A stretch of DNA of 57,232 bases. Origin: Saprospiraceae bacterium (lineage in GTDB: Bacteria; Bacteroidota; Bacteroidia; Chitinophagales; Saprospiraceae). The first letter of the stretch is position 1. Each line of letters begins with the position of its first letter. Positions 18,106 through 26,182 of this stretch are shown here, one piece after another. A program made the translations under genes and the position numbers. The stretch is taken from positions 1 through 57,232 of the forward strand of contig JAKVCU010000001.1 of the NCBI GenBank assembly GCA_022448955.1. Direction: 5' to 3'. Under the pieces are notes generated by a model, which saw only the letters and a list, made by a program, of their open reading frames with translations, made no database searches and was not told where the DNA came from.

Positions 18106-19179
18106 TTAGTCACAATTTCCTTCTAAACTAATAATCCAATCTCTAATCAATTGGATACCTTCTTGATGAGCTACAACGCGTCCTAATTCTGGCATCATCA
18201 CTCCGGGGTCATCGGACTCGATTCTGTAAACAAGGAAAGAGGAATCTGGTTGACCAGGTACGATGGCATATTTCATTCCTCCGGACCCTTTACCTGCGGC
18301 GACTGGCGTCTTACAGAATCCCAAGCGAATATGTTCTTTTTCATCCGTATTTAGATAAAGTCCTGTCGTATGGGCAGAGCCTTTTCGACTATGGCAGTGT
18401 GCACAATTGACTTCCAAATAAGCAAGAGCGCGATCTTCTAAGGCTTCACCTTCGTTCGACCAATCGGCAATGGGGGTAAAAGTATCTTCAAAAGCTTTTA
18501 AATAACCCATTTCTTGCCATTTGGCTAGTTGGTTTTTCCGCCCATCTTGATAGGTAATTGTTTTATTTAGATTTCTAACCTTCGGGCCAATAGGTTGTAG
18601 AATGTTGTTTTGATTATGGCAACTTTTACATTGATTTTTGTTGGGTATGACATACTCGATTTGATGCGCACTTCCCATCTTATCTGTCCAAGCTACTGTT
18701 TTGAAGTCACCAACTAAATTGAGCTCAGCATCGTTTTGCTCTTCATTCCAAACATAGGTATAAGCGATCCATTCTCCTTTGACTTTCATAAGAAGTCGTG
18801 TTTCTATCAAATCCTGATTTTGGGTTCGATATTCAAAATCACTAGGATAGAAGAAGGTTTTGATTAGAACACTGTTATCTGGAAATTGGATGTCTCCTTT
18901 TTCATCCACTTGTGCCGATACACTGTCAGGCATCCATATAAAGCGAGCTTTATGTGCATAATCAGTAAATAAAGGGGTAATGGGCTCGTACGCCAGTACT
19001 TTTTGATTACTTTTCTGTTGCTTCAAATCAGTAAAAAAGCCATACTCTGATAGCATTTTATAAGGTACTTTTTCTGGACGGAAGTCAACTTCTTTTATTG
19101 TGGTTTCTGCTGTTTTGCATTTTTGTAGCAGCAAAATGGCCAGACCTAAGCTAAGAAGTAAAAGGAGTTTACGTAGCAC
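18106..19179 (-). CDS. SO2930/HNE_0200 family diheme c-type cytochrome lipoprotein
   Basis: A 357-residue exported protein with a lipobox-like N-terminus (LLLLQKC) and two heme c motifs, CKSCH in KNQCKSCHNQN and CAHCH in VNCAHCHSRKG. The conserved flanks (TPLFTDYAHKARFIWMP and the C-terminal VMMPELGRVVAHQEGIQL) match the TIGR03806 family. These proteins occur next to a parallel beta-helix partner, as here (11-bp gap). The pair is probably periplasm-facing; the partner's substrate and the redox partner are not known. Confidence 0.9.
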   Translation of the reverse strand: MLRKLLLLLSLGLAILLLQKCKTAETTIKEVDFRPEKVPYKMLSEYGFFTDLKQQKSNQKVLAYEPITPLFTDYAHKARFIWMPDSVSAQVDEKGDIQFPDNSVLIKTFFYPSDFEYRTQNQDLIETRLLMKVKGEWIAYTYVWNEEQNDAELNLVGDFKTVAWTDKMGSAHQIEYVIPNKNQCKSCHNQNNILQPIGPKVRNLNKTITYQDGRKNQLAKWQEMGYLKAFEDTFTPIADWSNEGEALEDRALAYLEVNCAHCHSRKGSAHTTGLYLNTDEKEHIRLGFCKTPVAAGKGSGGMKYAIVPGQPDSSFLVYRIESDDPGVMMPELGRVVAHQEGIQLIRDWIISLEGNCD

Positions 19180-19190
19180 AGTTTAGTCGT

Positions 19191-20387
19191 TTATTGAGCT
19201 AATGAACAATTGTATTTGTTTATATCTTGGTCTACATCATCAAAATCGTTGGCAGCATCGATATTAGCAAAATTTAGATCTGCTTGTGATTCATTGATAC
19301 AGATTTCCATGGGATGTTCACCTGTTTTGCTATCATCTAAGATACCGTCATACAGGATATCTTGCGATGTACCAGGGAATAACAAGTTAACCAACTTGCC
19401 AAACTGAGTACTTAAGTCTGGAATAGTTTTTTTCCTCTGATAAAGGTTGTCATGCACATTAATTTTTGTTGCGTAAGGATCGTAGCTTTTATTTTCCCAA
19501 GGGCGTTCTGTGATATAATAGGAAGCGATAGCTGTGCCTATAGTTTTATGACCAACGATTTTGTTGTTGTAAATTTCTACATCTTTAGCAGCCAGTAAGA
19601 TAACGCCAGTACCAGGAGGTACAATGCCTACAATATTTCCTTCAGGAGCAAAGTTGTCGTGATTATTATTGCGGATTTCATTATTGTAAACTTTACATGT
19701 GTGGCCATTAATTTGGGGGAGATCAGGTAGATCAAACACTAATATTCCCCCCGCATTATCTTCAGCACGATTAGCATAAACTTCTGAATTGATGCAGTTT
19801 TCTATTTCAATGCCTGCTACATTATGATGTGCATAACAATTTTTGACAATTACATTTGTAGACTGACCTACATAAATACCAGCATCAGAGGCATTTGAGG
19901 CTTCACAGCCTTCTATATAAACGTCCTTACAAGCTACGGGATACAAACCATAACCCCCATTAGTTTCTTTTGGGCCACCGCTCCAAGTTGTATTGACATT
20001 AATTAATCGAACGCCTTTGCAATCTTGTAATTTTACAGCATCTCCTTTTGTATCGATGATGGTGAGGTCTTTTACTGTTATGGAATCAGCTGTGATTTTT
20101 AGTCCTTCAGCCCCTACTTTTTGACCTCTGAAGGAGAGGATAGATTGATCCATGCCATTACCTTTAATGGTGATATTGGAGATACCATCTAAGGATAGGG
20201 GACGATCAAATTCAAAGGTTCCACTTGGAATTTGAATGGTGTCACCAGTTTTTGCTGTGATGAGTTGTTCCTGAATTTGGGTGTAGATATCTGTGTTTAT
20301 TTCATCAGGAACAGGCCTTTCATTTTGTACAGAATCACAGGCAAAACTTAGATATAAAAGTAAGAACAAGTAGGTGGTATTTTTCAT
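19191..20387 (-). CDS. Parallel beta-helix repeat lipoprotein (TIGR03805-like)
   Basis: A 398-residue exported lipoprotein (lipobox SFAC at residues 14-17). Residues about 40-300 form right-handed beta-helix coils with Asn-rich turns (SNITIKGNG, TNVIVKNCYAHHNVAGIEIEN and SEVYANRAEDNAGGILVFD). It is the usual partner of the diheme cytochrome that follows, and is the first gene of this three-gene unit. Polysaccharide binding or cleavage is typical for the fold, but no catalytic set is evident. Confidence 0.9.
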   Translation of the reverse strand: MKNTTYLFLLLYLSFACDSVQNERPVPDEINTDIYTQIQEQLITAKTGDTIQIPSGTFEFDRPLSLDGISNITIKGNGMDQSILSFRGQKVGAEGLKITADSITVKDLTIIDTKGDAVKLQDCKGVRLINVNTTWSGGPKETNGGYGLYPVACKDVYIEGCEASNASDAGIYVGQSTNVIVKNCYAHHNVAGIEIENCINSEVYANRAEDNAGGILVFDLPDLPQINGHTCKVYNNEIRNNNHDNFAPEGNIVGIVPPGTGVILLAAKDVEIYNNKIVGHKTIGTAIASYYITERPWENKSYDPYATKINVHDNLYQRKKTIPDLSTQFGKLVNLLFPGTSQDILYDGILDDSKTGEHPMEICINESQADLNFANIDAANDFDDVDQDINKYNCSLAQ

Positions 20388-20470
20388 AAATTTCGTTTAA
20401 AAAGACGCCTTCAAAAATGCGAAGTAATTTAGATTACAGTGTGCTAAGGAGTTTGCCCGAAGCCTTGCCT

Positions 20471-20603
20471 ACTAGCAGGCAGGAATTGGTACAATAAAAT
20501 TTTAGCATCCCTTCAAAAACCATGCGTAACTTTTCTATCGTCAGTTACTTATAATTTTCGAAGGGATAATTTTGTTGTACAAGCAATTTTGACTAGCCGC
20601 TTA
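20471..20603. repeat. Structured palindromic element, copy 2
   Basis: A relative of 3869-3991. The outer stem is 20489-20501 with 20568-20580 (one G-T pair), the middle stem 20507-20519 with 20555-20567 (12 of 13 paired), and the inner stem 20526-20531 with 20543-20548. The right terminus CAAGCAATTTTGACTAGCCGCTTA (written in two parts: CAAGCAATTTTGACTAGCC, then GCTTA) equals copy 1. The left end carries an extra ACTAGCAGGCAGG palindromic scrap. It lies in the 450-bp gap upstream of the aromatic operon; the remainder of that gap has no gene. Confidence 0.75.
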
Positions 20604-20785
20604 AGTCAGGAAATAAAAATAATATAAATAGGGAGGATTTCAAATTTTAGCTATGTAATGCCTTACAAGCGTAAAAAAGCGAACAAACATTCGTTAAAGA
20701 TTAAGCAATAAAAGGGTGTTTTTATTTTCAATTTGATGAATTCAAGCTTAGATTTTGAAAAATTTTTATAAAAATTGGGGAATAA

Positions 20786-20817
20786 TTTGCAAGACAAGGT
20801 TTAATTGTATAGGTTTG
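20786..20817 (+). promoter_or_regulatory. Bacteroidota-type promoter of the aromatic operon
   Basis: TTTG at 20786-20789 and TAGGTTTG (TAnnTTTG) at 20810-20817 with a 20-nt spacer match the Bacteroidota housekeeping -33/-7 consensus. Transcription would begin near 20824, about 14 nt before the first leader ATG. Confidence 0.75.
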
Positions 20818-20837
20818 TTCCAACAAAACACGTAAAG

Positions 20838-20894
20838 ATGTTTAGCAGATCATTTTATTTTAGTAGCTTTTATTTCTTTTATGGACAACCATAG
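20838..20894 (+). CDS. Phe/Tyr attenuator leader peptide 1
   Basis: ATG to TAG encodes MFSRSFYFSSFYFFYGQP, 18 residues of which 6 are Phe and 3 are Tyr. The stop codon touches the left arm of the antiterminator (20893-20902). Such composition right behind a promoter and before pheA is the classical attenuation arrangement: a ribosome stalled on Phe/Tyr codons would spare the antiterminator, while a ribosome at the stop would mask it. Confidence 0.85.
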   Translation: MFSRSFYFSSFYFFYGQP

Positions 20895-20965
20895 GAGCTA
20901 CTCTGTTATTCATTAAATTGTTTTTGATTCAGTAAAGTAGCTCCGCAGGTCGGAGCTTTTTTTTT
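20893..20965 (+). promoter_or_regulatory. Attenuator 1: antiterminator and intrinsic terminator
   Basis: The antiterminator pairs 20894-20902 (GGAGCTACT) with 20936-20944 (AGTAGCTCC), nine perfect pairs. The terminator pairs 20939-20945 (AGCTCCG) with 20951-20957, followed by nine T. The two share 20939-20944, so they exclude each other. The antiterminator's left arm would be covered by a ribosome that terminates at the leader stop. Confidence 0.85.
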
Positions 20966-20986
20966 GGATATACACGAACTCAAAAA

Positions 20987-21046
20987 ATGCAGTACCCTAA
21001 CCAGCACCAAGCGTTTTATTTTTATTTCTTTTATGGACAACCATAA
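20987..21046 (+). CDS. Phe/Tyr attenuator leader peptide 2
   Basis: ATG to TAA encodes MQYPNQHQAFYFYFFYGQP, 19 residues. The C-terminal core FYFFYGQP is shared with leader 1, and the nucleotide string TTTCTTTTATGGACAACCAT is identical. It starts just after terminator 1, so it is only transcribed when attenuator 1 reads through. It contains 4 Phe and 4 Tyr codons; the divergence in the N-terminal half argues for selection on the C-terminal part. Confidence 0.85.
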   Translation: MQYPNQHQAFYFYFFYGQP

Positions 21047-21115
21047 GGGCTTACTAAGTTTATTTTAACTATTTCATAAATTGGTAAGTCCTGCAAAGTC
21101 AGGACTTTTTTTTTT
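21046..21115 (+). promoter_or_regulatory. Attenuator 2: antiterminator and intrinsic terminator
   Basis: The antiterminator pairs 21046-21055 (AGGGCTTACT) with 21083-21092 (GGTAAGTCCT), ten pairs including two G-U. The terminator pairs 21086-21093 (AAGTCCTG) with 21100-21107, followed by T to 21115. Their overlap (21086-21092) makes them mutually exclusive, as in attenuator 1. pheA begins at 21139, directly downstream. Confidence 0.85.
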
Positions 21116-21138
21116 GGAAAAATTAATCTCTTTAAGAT

Positions 21139-22029
21139 ATGACAAAGGCAGCAACCAATAAAGACACCGCAACGCTGGAAGAGAGCCAGCAAAAGAGGGT
21201 ATGCATCCAAGGGTATGAGGGTGCATTCCATGAAATTGCAGCTCGTTACTGCTTTCAGGAAGAAGACATTCAAGTTATTCCTGCCCATACTTTTGATGAT
21301 TTAGTTCAGAAAATTGATGCCCAGCAAGAAGTAGATTTAGGTTTGATGGCTATAGAAAATACAGTTGCGGGCAGTTTGATGTATAACTATAAATTGCTCA
21401 GCAATTCTGATTTAAAAATCACTGGAGAAGTTTTTCTTCGCATTAAGCAAAATTTGATGGTGCTGCCTGGGCAGCGTTTGGAAGACTTAGAAGAAGTACA
21501 TTCGCATTATATGGCGATTGCTCAATGTCGTACATTTTTTCAGCAATATCCTAATATCCGCTTGGTAGAGACAGCGGATACGGCTTTAAGTGCTAAGAAT
21601 ATTCGCGAAAATAATTTAGAGAAGGTTGGTGCGATAGCCAGCACATTAGCTGCTGATTTGTATGATTTAGATATCATCGCTGCGAGTATTGAGACGAATA
21701 AAAAGAATCATACGCGTTTTTTGGTGTTAGAAAAAGCAGATAAGGCTGCTTTGCGCCCAAAGGTCGATAAAGTTTCGCTTTGCTTTGCCGTTGATCACGA
21801 GGTGGGAAGCTTATATAAAGTGTTAGGGGTTTTAGCCGCTTATAATGTCAACCTAACGAAGATACAATCAACACCTATTGTTGGTCGTCCTTGGGAGTAT
21901 CGGTTCTTTGTTGATTTTGTAACGGAAGGCTCTTTGACGCATGAGCAAGCTATACAGGCCATTATGCCTTTAACGAAAGAGTTAAAAGTGTTAGGCGTTT
22001 ATGAAAAAGGAGAACATTTTGAATACTAA
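21139..22029 (+). CDS. pheA: Prephenate dehydratase with ACT domain
   Basis: Converts prephenate to phenylpyruvate in Phe synthesis. The 296-residue protein has a periplasmic-binding-type catalytic domain (IQGYEGAFHEIAARYC, GLMAIENTVAGSL, and the TRF motif in NHTRFLVLEK) and a C-terminal ACT domain (about 210-290, KVSLCFAVDHEVGSLYKVLG) that usually binds Phe for feedback inhibition. It is first in a four-gene operon with the aminotransferase, tyrA and DAHP synthase-chorismate mutase, all controlled by the tandem attenuator. The start follows terminator 2 by 23 bp. Confidence 0.96.
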   Translation: MTKAATNKDTATLEESQQKRVCIQGYEGAFHEIAARYCFQEEDIQVIPAHTFDDLVQKIDAQQEVDLGLMAIENTVAGSLMYNYKLLSNSDLKITGEVFLRIKQNLMVLPGQRLEDLEEVHSHYMAIAQCRTFFQQYPNIRLVETADTALSAKNIRENNLEKVGAIASTLAADLYDLDIIAASIETNKKNHTRFLVLEKADKAALRPKVDKVSLCFAVDHEVGSLYKVLGVLAAYNVNLTKIQSTPIVGRPWEYRFFVDFVTEGSLTHEQAIQAIMPLTKELKVLGVYEKGEHFEY

Positions 22030-22031
22030 TA

Positions 22032-22070
22032 GTTGTTGGTCAGCAATCAACTATCAACCAACAATAAATG
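22032..22070 (+). terminator. Hairpin in the pheA-aminotransferase spacer
   Basis: GTTGTTGGT (from 22033) pairs with ACCAACAA (to about 22063) over a loop of about 15 nt, with no T-run. It may be an RNA-processing or stability hairpin; termination within the operon is unlikely. Confidence 0.3.
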
Positions 22071-22103
22071 AGTAAAATATTGTCATAGTCAAAAAAAAAT
22101 CAA

Positions 22104-23282
22104 GTGAATCCTATTATTTCAACAGCATCTAGATTGGGAGAAGTGAAAGAATATTACTTCTCTTTAAAATTGAAAGAAATTGCTGCCATGCGAGCAGCAG
22201 GGAAGCAGGTGTTAAATTTAGGAATTGGAAGCCCTGACTTACCACCAGCACCAGAAGTAATTGATGAGTTAATTCATCATAGTCAAGAAAGAACTAACCA
22301 TGCTTATCAAAGTTATATTGGTATTCCTGAGCTTCGTAGTGCCTTTGCGAAATGGTATGATCAACATTTTGGCGTAAGCCTAGATGATCAAAAAGAGATT
22401 TTACCATTAATTGGTTCGAAGGAAGGGATTATGCACATCTCTATGACTTACTTAGAAGCAGGAGATGAGGTGTTAGTGCCAAATCCAGGATATCCAGCCT
22501 ATAGTGCGGTAGCTAATCTAGCAGGAGCAGCTATTAGAAAATATGACCTCAAGGAAGCCAATGATTGGTATCCTGATTTGCTTGCATTAGAAGAGCAAGA
22601 TTTGACGAAAGTCAAAATCATGTGGGTGAATTATCCAAATATGCCAACGGGGAAAAGAGCAAGTTTAGCCTTTTTTGAACGTTTGCTTGCTTTCGCAAAA
22701 AAACATCAAATTTTAATCTGTAACGATAATCCTTACGCATTCATTTTGAATAAAGAGCCACTTAGTATTTTCCAAGTGGAAGGGGCAAAAGAAGTGGCCC
22801 TTGAGCTTAATTCTTTGAGCAAAAGTCATAATATGGCTGGTTGGCGAGTGGGGATGTTATCTGGCGCAGCTGAATACGTACAAACGATCCTGCGCTTTAA
22901 GAGTAATATGGATTCTGGTATGTTCAAACCTGTTCAGTTAGCAGCTGTAAAAGCTTTAGACATGCCAAAAAGCTGGTATGATTCGATCAATAAGGTTTAT
23001 ACAGAGCGCAGAAGAACTGTATTTAAACTATTGGACTTATTAGAATGCAGCTATGATAGAGATCAGGTAGGAATGTTTGTTTGGGCAAAGATTCCCGCTC
23101 GATATCAAACTGGATTCCAGTTGTCAGATGAGGTACTCTATAATGCTAATGTATTTATTACGCCTGGTGGAATTTTTGGTTCTAATGGCGATCGATATAT
23201 TAGAGTATCGCTCTGTAGCGATGGTGCTCTATTTGAGGAGGCCATCAGAAGAATTCAAAACATTGCCTTGATTACAAATTAG
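22104..23282 (+). CDS. Class I/II PLP-dependent aminotransferase
   Basis: A 392-residue fold-type I aminotransferase, probably acting on aromatic amino acids or on phenylpyruvate/4-hydroxyphenylpyruvate, given the operon. The active-site lysine is in ELNSLSKSHNMAGWRVGML; NLGIGSPDLPPAPEV and VLVPNPGYPAYS are class signatures. The start is a GTG (22104) since no ATG precedes the conserved N-terminus. Tyr and Phe transamination is an inference from position; aspartate or branched substrates cannot be excluded. tyrA starts 4 bp later. Confidence 0.94.
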   Translation: MNPIISTASRLGEVKEYYFSLKLKEIAAMRAAGKQVLNLGIGSPDLPPAPEVIDELIHHSQERTNHAYQSYIGIPELRSAFAKWYDQHFGVSLDDQKEILPLIGSKEGIMHISMTYLEAGDEVLVPNPGYPAYSAVANLAGAAIRKYDLKEANDWYPDLLALEEQDLTKVKIMWVNYPNMPTGKRASLAFFERLLAFAKKHQILICNDNPYAFILNKEPLSIFQVEGAKEVALELNSLSKSHNMAGWRVGMLSGAAEYVQTILRFKSNMDSGMFKPVQLAAVKALDMPKSWYDSINKVYTERRRTVFKLLDLLECSYDRDQVGMFVWAKIPARYQTGFQLSDEVLYNANVFITPGGIFGSNGDRYIRVSLCSDGALFEEAIRRIQNIALITN

Positions 23283-23286
23283 AGAA

Positions 23287-24126
23287 GTGAAAATTGCAAT
23301 AGTAGGAATAGGATTGATAGGAGGCTCTTTGGCTATTAGTTTAAAAGAAAACGGATTTGCTGAAGAAATTATAGGTGTAGACCTCCGACAAGAAAATTTA
23401 GATAAGGCCATTCGTAGACGTTTGATTGATCGAGAAGCAGATTTGGCGAAAGCCATAGAAGAAGCGGATATCATCGTTCTCTCTACTCCTGTAGATGCGA
23501 TGCTGAGTCTTTTACCGAAGGTGTTAGATTTAGTGGATCAGCAAGTTGTGATGGATGTGGGGTCAACCAAAATGCCTTTAATTGAGAAGGTAGCTAATCA
23601 TCCAAAAAGAGGGCGTTATGTAGCGTCACACCCTATGGCTGGTACGGAGTATTCGGGGCCAGAAGCTGCAATCCCCAATTTATTTGATCACAAATGCACC
23701 GTATTATGCGATGTCGAAAATAGTGATGAGGATGCCATTGCCTTGGTTAAAAAGCTGTACGAATCTATCCCAATGGGAGTAACTTATTTGGATGGAATCG
23801 CACATGATATACATACCGCTTATGTTTCGCACATCTCTCATATCAGTTCTTTTGCATTAGCATTGACTGTTTTGGAGAAGGAAGAAAATGAAAAGCGCAT
23901 ATTTGAATTGGCAAGTGGTGGGTTTAGTTCTACTGTACGATTAGCAAAAAGTTCGGCAGATATGTGGATACCCATATTTCGACAGAATAGAGATAATGTG
24001 CTAGATGTATTGGATGAACATATTAATCAACTTGCGCGATTTAGAAGTTTATTAATCAAACAAGATTTTAAAAAATTTTACGAATTAATTCAAGAGTCTA
24101 ATAAAATCAAAAAAATATTGTCATAG
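23287..24126 (+). CDS. tyrA: Prephenate dehydrogenase
   Basis: Oxidises prephenate to 4-hydroxyphenylpyruvate for Tyr synthesis. The NAD-binding motif GIGLIGGSLA is at residues 7-16 of 279; the catalytic region ASHPMAGTEYSGPEAA contains the family His. There is no C-terminal ACT domain, so any Tyr feedback would be elsewhere. The start is GTG (23287), directly after the aminotransferase stop; the DAHP synthase starts 2 bp after its end. Confidence 0.96.
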   Translation: MKIAIVGIGLIGGSLAISLKENGFAEEIIGVDLRQENLDKAIRRRLIDREADLAKAIEEADIIVLSTPVDAMLSLLPKVLDLVDQQVVMDVGSTKMPLIEKVANHPKRGRYVASHPMAGTEYSGPEAAIPNLFDHKCTVLCDVENSDEDAIALVKKLYESIPMGVTYLDGIAHDIHTAYVSHISHISSFALALTVLEKEENEKRIFELASGGFSSTVRLAKSSADMWIPIFRQNRDNVLDVLDEHINQLARFRSLLIKQDFKKFYELIQESNKIKKILS

Positions 24127-24128
24127 TC

Positions 24129-25229
24129 ATGGAAATGAATTTAAAATCAATGTTTAAAAAGGCAGACGGCAAGCCATTCGTTATTGCCGGGCCTTGTAGT
24201 GCAGAGTCTGAAGAACAAGTAATGACCGCTGCAAAGGCACTTGCTGCACAAGGAATAGATTGTTTTCGTTCGGGGATTTGGAAGCCCCGTACCCGTCCAG
24301 GATCCTTTGAAGGAGTGGGTCGAGTTGGATTAAAATGGATGAAAAGAGTAAAGCAAGAAACTGGGTTGCCGGTAACGGTAGAGGTGGCTAAAAGAGACCA
24401 TGTTTTTGATGCCTTGAAGCACGGCATTGATGTACTTTGGTTAGGTGCTCGTACAACGGTAAATCCTTTCTCTGTTCAGGAAGTGGCGGATGCTCTAGAA
24501 GGGGTTGACGTACCTGTATTGATAAAGAATCCCATTAATCCAGATTTAAAACTTTGGATTGGGGCAATTGAGCGTATTTATAAAGCAGGTATTACGCAAA
24601 TTGGTGTTATCCATAGAGGATTTTCTTATCATGGTGAAACCAAGTACCGTAATGTACCGCGTTGGCAGCTACCCATTGAATTGAAGCGTAGGTTTCCAGA
24701 TTTGGCTATCATTAATGATAACAGTCATATTTGTGGTCGTCGTGATATTCTTCTAGATGTAGCGCAGAAAGCTATGGATTTGGATTTTGATGGTATTATG
24801 ACAGAAGTGCATCCAACACCTGATGATGCATGGAGTGATGCTGCTCAGCAGATCACGCCGGATCAATTTAAGGATTTGGTGGATAGTTTAGTTTTGCGGG
24901 AACCTACCACTGATGATATTGAATTCTTAGAGCATATTGAACATTTGCGTGGTGAAATTGATGAAATCGATAATGAGTTGATTAACCTTTTAGGAAGAAG
25001 AATGCAATTAGCAGAAGGGATTGGAGAATATAAAAAGCGAAATAATATTTCTATTCTTCAGCCGAGTCGCTGGAGTGAAATATTAGAATCTGCAACGGCC
25101 AAAGGAAAGATTAAAGGTTTGAGTGAAGAGTTTATGGCGGTGATGTTAAAAGCGATTCATCAAGAATCGATTAATCATCAAGCGAAAGTGATGAATGCAG
25201 AAGATGTTGAACGATTGATGAAACCATAA
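24129..25229 (+). CDS. Bifunctional DAHP synthase (type I-beta) / chorismate mutase type II
   Basis: A 366-residue fusion catalysing the first committed step (PEP + erythrose-4-phosphate to DAHP) and chorismate to prephenate. Residues about 1-265 are the KDO8PS-like DAHP synthase (VIAGPCSAESEEQ, FRSGIWKPRTRPGSFEGVG, VIHRGF and DNSHICGRRD). Residues about 275-360 are an AroQ-type chorismate mutase (HLRGEIDEIDNELINLLGRR). The domain order N-DAHPS, C-CM is typical of Bacteroidota. It is last in the operon, ending in a strong hairpin. Confidence 0.96.
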   Translation: MEMNLKSMFKKADGKPFVIAGPCSAESEEQVMTAAKALAAQGIDCFRSGIWKPRTRPGSFEGVGRVGLKWMKRVKQETGLPVTVEVAKRDHVFDALKHGIDVLWLGARTTVNPFSVQEVADALEGVDVPVLIKNPINPDLKLWIGAIERIYKAGITQIGVIHRGFSYHGETKYRNVPRWQLPIELKRRFPDLAIINDNSHICGRRDILLDVAQKAMDLDFDGIMTEVHPTPDDAWSDAAQQITPDQFKDLVDSLVLREPTTDDIEFLEHIEHLRGEIDEIDNELINLLGRRMQLAEGIGEYKKRNNISILQPSRWSEILESATAKGKIKGLSEEFMAVMLKAIHQESINHQAKVMNAEDVERLMKP

Positions 25230-25249
25230 ATTAGGCAGATATACGTTTG

Positions 25250-25293
25250 ATATAAAGGTTTAAGAAAATCATTTTCTTAAACCTTTATATTTT
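25250..25293 (+). terminator. Terminator of the aromatic operon
   Basis: A 20-bp perfect inverted repeat with a central C (25250-25269 and 25271-25290, AAAGGTTTAAGAAAA on the left arm), followed by TTT. It lies 20 bp after the DAHP synthase-chorismate mutase stop. Confidence 0.8.
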
Positions 25294-25339
25294 GCTAGCC
25301 TTACTAGGATATTATCTTTACAAAAAATAAAATCACATT

Positions 25340-26122
25340 ATGGCATATCAAAATTTATTGATTACAGAAGAAGATGGTATTCTATTGGTGACCCTAAATC
25401 GAGAAAAAGCATTAAATGCTTTGAATGGTCAGACCATGAAAGAGTTGAAGACCTTCTTTGGGGAAGATGCAGCAAAAAGGGAAGATATTAAAGGTGTAAT
25501 TCTGACTGGTGCAGGTGAAAAGGCATTTGTTGCAGGAGCAGATATCAAGGAGTTTTTAGCTTTGGATGCAGGTTCTGGGCAAAAAATGTCTAAGCAAGGG
25601 CAGGATATTTTCTTTTTAATTGAGGGTTTTCATCGTCCAGTAGTGGCGGCAGTAAATGGTTTTGCATTGGGGGGAGGTTGTGAGTTAGCTATGGCTTGCC
25701 ATATGCGTATTGCATCTGAAAATGCAAGATTTGGGCAGCCTGAGGTGAATATAGGTATTATTCCGGGCTATGGTGGTACTCAACGTTTGATCCAGTATAT
25801 TGGAAAAACTAAAGCTACCGAGCTGATGATGACTGGGGATATGATTGGTGCGAAGGATGCATTGACATTAGGCTTGGTGAATTATGTTGTGCCAGTTGGT
25901 GAAACTGTAAGCAAGGCCAAAGATTTATTAGCCAAGATTGCTGAAAAAGGTCCAATTGCTATTCAAAATATTATAGCTTCTGTTAATGCTTATTTTCAGC
26001 ATGATCAAGATGGTTTTCAAAAAGAGGTAGAGGTATTTGGAGAGATAACAGCAACAGGTGATTTTATTGAAGGTGCTACTGCATTTATAGAAAAAAGGAA
26101 GCCTAATTTTTCAGGAAAATAG
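25340..26122 (+). CDS. Enoyl-CoA hydratase/isomerase (crotonase family)
   Basis: A 260-residue crotonase. It hydrates 2-enoyl-CoA, most simply in fatty acid or amino acid catabolism. Diagnostic features are NALNGQTMKEL, the oxyanion motif GAGEKAFVAGADIKEF, and FALGGGCELAMAC with the first catalytic Glu; the second Glu is in FGQPEVNIGIIPGYGGTQRL. Both glutamates are present, consistent with hydratase activity. It has its own terminator and no functional partner in the window. Confidence 0.94.
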   Translation: MAYQNLLITEEDGILLVTLNREKALNALNGQTMKELKTFFGEDAAKREDIKGVILTGAGEKAFVAGADIKEFLALDAGSGQKMSKQGQDIFFLIEGFHRPVVAAVNGFALGGGCELAMACHMRIASENARFGQPEVNIGIIPGYGGTQRLIQYIGKTKATELMMTGDMIGAKDALTLGLVNYVVPVGETVSKAKDLLAKIAEKGPIAIQNIIASVNAYFQHDQDGFQKEVEVFGEITATGDFIEGATAFIEKRKPNFSGK

Positions 26123-26141
26123 ACTTTGGCATATTCATCAT

Positions 26142-26182
26142 AAAAAAAGCTTGGCCCAATATTCGTGCCAAGCTTTTTTTTT
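26142..26182 (+). terminator. Intrinsic terminator of the crotonase gene
   Basis: AAAAAAAGCTTGGC (26142-26155) pairs with GCCAAGCTTTTTTT (26167-26180), loop 11 nt, followed by T. The A-run and T-run arms make it bidirectional. Confidence 0.9.
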
